Shown here piece by piece: positions 62,243 to 64,000 of a stretch of 64,000 nt of DNA. The position numbers and the translations under genes are program-made. A model generated the notes under the pieces. It saw only the letters and a program-made list of their open reading frames with translations. It had not been told where the DNA came from and did not search any database. The stretch is from Trema orientale (Eukaryota > Streptophyta > Magnoliopsida > Rosales > Cannabaceae). The DNA is taken from the NCBI GenBank assembly GCA_002914845.1, contig JXTC01000034.1, forward strand, positions 27,981-91,980, given 5' to 3'. Numbering within the stretch: position 1 is the first letter of the stretch; each line of letters starts with the position of its first letter.

Positions 62243-64000
62243 TGTCACAATCCAAAACCCGGACTAGTGGCAGAAGGGGGATTTCACAAAGATGGGAAAT
62301 TCCTTAATTTATTTGAAAAATGTCTAAAAGTTTTAGTTTTTGTAAACAGTCCATTAGAATAAAATATTTAGAATTTCATTCCGTGAACCTCTCCCACAGT
62401 TCGTATACACCATTAAACATAGACCGAATAATAATTAGAAAACGTAAAATCAAATATAAGTCCAAGCATCATCATCAGCCACAATAATAAGTTAAATCCC
62501 AGAATGGCATACATAAGTCCACAGACAAATTAGAAAGTAGAAATCTTGGTTTAATGCTAATACAAAACTCCAAATAGTCCAAACACCACAATAGTAGACT
62601 TCTAGCATTACCAGGAATTGAACTACTGTCAAGATGGCCTCTTCCTCCTCTTGATTACTAAGATCACACTAGACACCACCTGAGAAAGGGAGGAAGGGGG
62701 GGTGAGTATACAATGCTCAGTAGGAAAACAATTACTTCGATTGAAAATATTTTAGTGATAGAAAATTCCTGCATAGTTAGTTCAAATCCAAAACATACAC
62801 ACCCATATATATAATCCAAACCGGAAAACCCATATATATAAAATAGTGTAATCAAAAACATCAATCCATCTGCACATGACACAAATTAACCCATACCCAC
62901 GAGCTCACATCCTCTCATCTGTAGAAAACCAGGATGATGGCATTAAGTGTATCTAATAGCTTGCCTGACACCTAAGCCCATACCCGGAGAGGATACCCAT
63001 GTGTCGCCTACTAAACCTGAAGGAGCAACCGTATTGCCTACGCCTACTAATGGGGAGGTAATCAAAAGTAATAAACTCCGCGCAGATTTACAGACTCTGT
63101 ACCGACGGTGGGGTACACAGCGCTATACTGTAAACCCACGATGCTAACATGGTGCTCATGTATGATCTTATGACACGTGCAATTCCGAACTGAAGTGTGA
63201 AAATAATCATGCTCGGGTTTTTCAATAAAATCAACACACTAGGTTTTATAAAAAAAACGGGCAGTATAATGGCCCTATTTGTAATATACCCAAAATAACT
63301 TGTACTTAGAAAATTCCCAGAGTAATATAGTATATACATCACACAATCAATTTCCATCACAGATATTTAAATTGTCTAAATATCACATTTGTTCACATAT
63401 GTTGCAGAAAATAAGTTTTATTCGAAAACGATATAAAATAGAGGTAATTGATTCCCTACTTTGACTGAAACAGCGATACCACGTTATAGAGTCCTCGAGG
63501 TGTCGTTGACGATCGTCCGGAGGGTCGGGAACCAATTCTGAGCCCTCGATCGTCCTCTTGCGAAAAGTCAACTTATCACCGGAGCTTCAATTCCACGAAC
63601 GGACCTCTTCGTTGAATTCCTAGCATCCAAAATAGTAGGTTAGACACCCAAATCATCCAATTCGGGCCCGGGCCCACACGGGACTGGTGGCACGCAAAAC
63701 GTGGCAAAATCTTGACCGTCCGATCGCGATTTTCGTGCCGATCACCAAATAACACAATATATATATATATCAAACTTCTCCATTTTCTGAGTATATTCCA
63801 AAAATGAGGTCCAAAAACACAATCCAACGGCTAGATCGAAAACTAAAACTCAAAAACTCAAAATACCCAAAAATGACAACTTTTGATCTGGACACTATGG
63901 GGTTGAGATATATATACCTTGACGACCCTTGCGATGATACGAATCCAATGGGACCAGTTTGGAGTCAAATGGTGGCTGGAATATTTGCCGGTGACGAAAA
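62243..64000 (+). mobile_element. Probable long LTR of a Ty3/Gypsy (chromovirus-like) element, runs off the window
   Basis: The sequence begins TGTCACAATCCAAAACCCGG, a start typical of long LTRs of plant Tekay/Del-type elements, and stays without a gene to the window's end with a GC-richer, LTR-like composition (for example 63480-63740). The other end is not in the window, so the length and class are unconfirmed. It cuts off the LEA_2 relic. Confidence 0.45.

Noticed and set aside
62947-63147. Short open frame in the right-hand LTR-like region
   Set aside because: No family features; the surroundings look like a long LTR without coding function.

Overview
This is a eudicot plant nuclear window: it is AT-rich, its genes are split by GT-AG introns, and it holds plant-only gene families (B3/REM factors, GLR channels, LEA_2-like and DUF1218 membrane proteins) among LTR-element fossils, MITEs and tRNA-derived SINEs. 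The species cannot be named from the sequence alone. All real genes lie on the minus strand; this may be chance, but tandem duplication explains much of it.

Region 1 (1-22 kb) is repeat-rich and built by segmental duplication. Its unit is a LEA_2-like two-membrane-span gene, its promoter, and an upstream LRR receptor-like protein (RLP) relic. Intact LEA_2-like genes lie at 2833-3681 and 14098-15021. An orphan promoter lies at 1380-1640, a decayed copy at 6421-6745, and RLP relics at 5282-5578 and 20143-21645. The spaces are filled by a Copia 5' end with its LTR (1-918), a solo LTR 8 bp upstream of the first LEA_2 start codon, a decayed Gypsy element (15225-18610), two SINEs with target duplications, a 650-bp hAT derivative with a matching empty site, and a 1.6-1.9 kb non-coding direct duplication.

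Region 2 (22-28.3 kb) holds two ordinary intact genes. One is CDC20, the APC/C activator, with five exons and 454 aa, and its promoter has two AACGG (MSA-type) cores. The other is a DUF1218 four-span membrane protein with three exons and 210 aa.

Region 3 (29.8-49.8 kb) is a tandem cluster of six two-B3-domain (REM-like) genes, here called A, B, C, E, D and F in map order. All have the same three-exon, phase-0 layout. A and B are one duplicated pair. C-E and D-F are two copies of a block of about 6.9 kb, whose junction keeps the last ~110 bp of the neighbouring GLR gene. C and E can still be read (C with a damaged last exon), while D and F are broken. A 78-bp in-frame minisatellite sits in the linker of C (about 4 units) and D (2 units). 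Intergenic fields rich in ACGACA lie 3' of E and F.

Region 4 (50-64 kb) holds an intact GLR3-type glutamate receptor-like channel (six coding exons, 945 aa) with a 32-nt micro-exon encoding the pore loop. Upstream are Mutator-type MITEs with 9-bp target duplications and a fold-back repeat. A fourth LEA_2-like relic follows, interrupted by a hAT derivative. The window ends in what is probably a long LTR of a Ty3/Gypsy element.

The genes do not form a pathway. The cluster is best read as a locus shaped by tandem duplication and transposon insertion around a few housekeeping or signalling genes.
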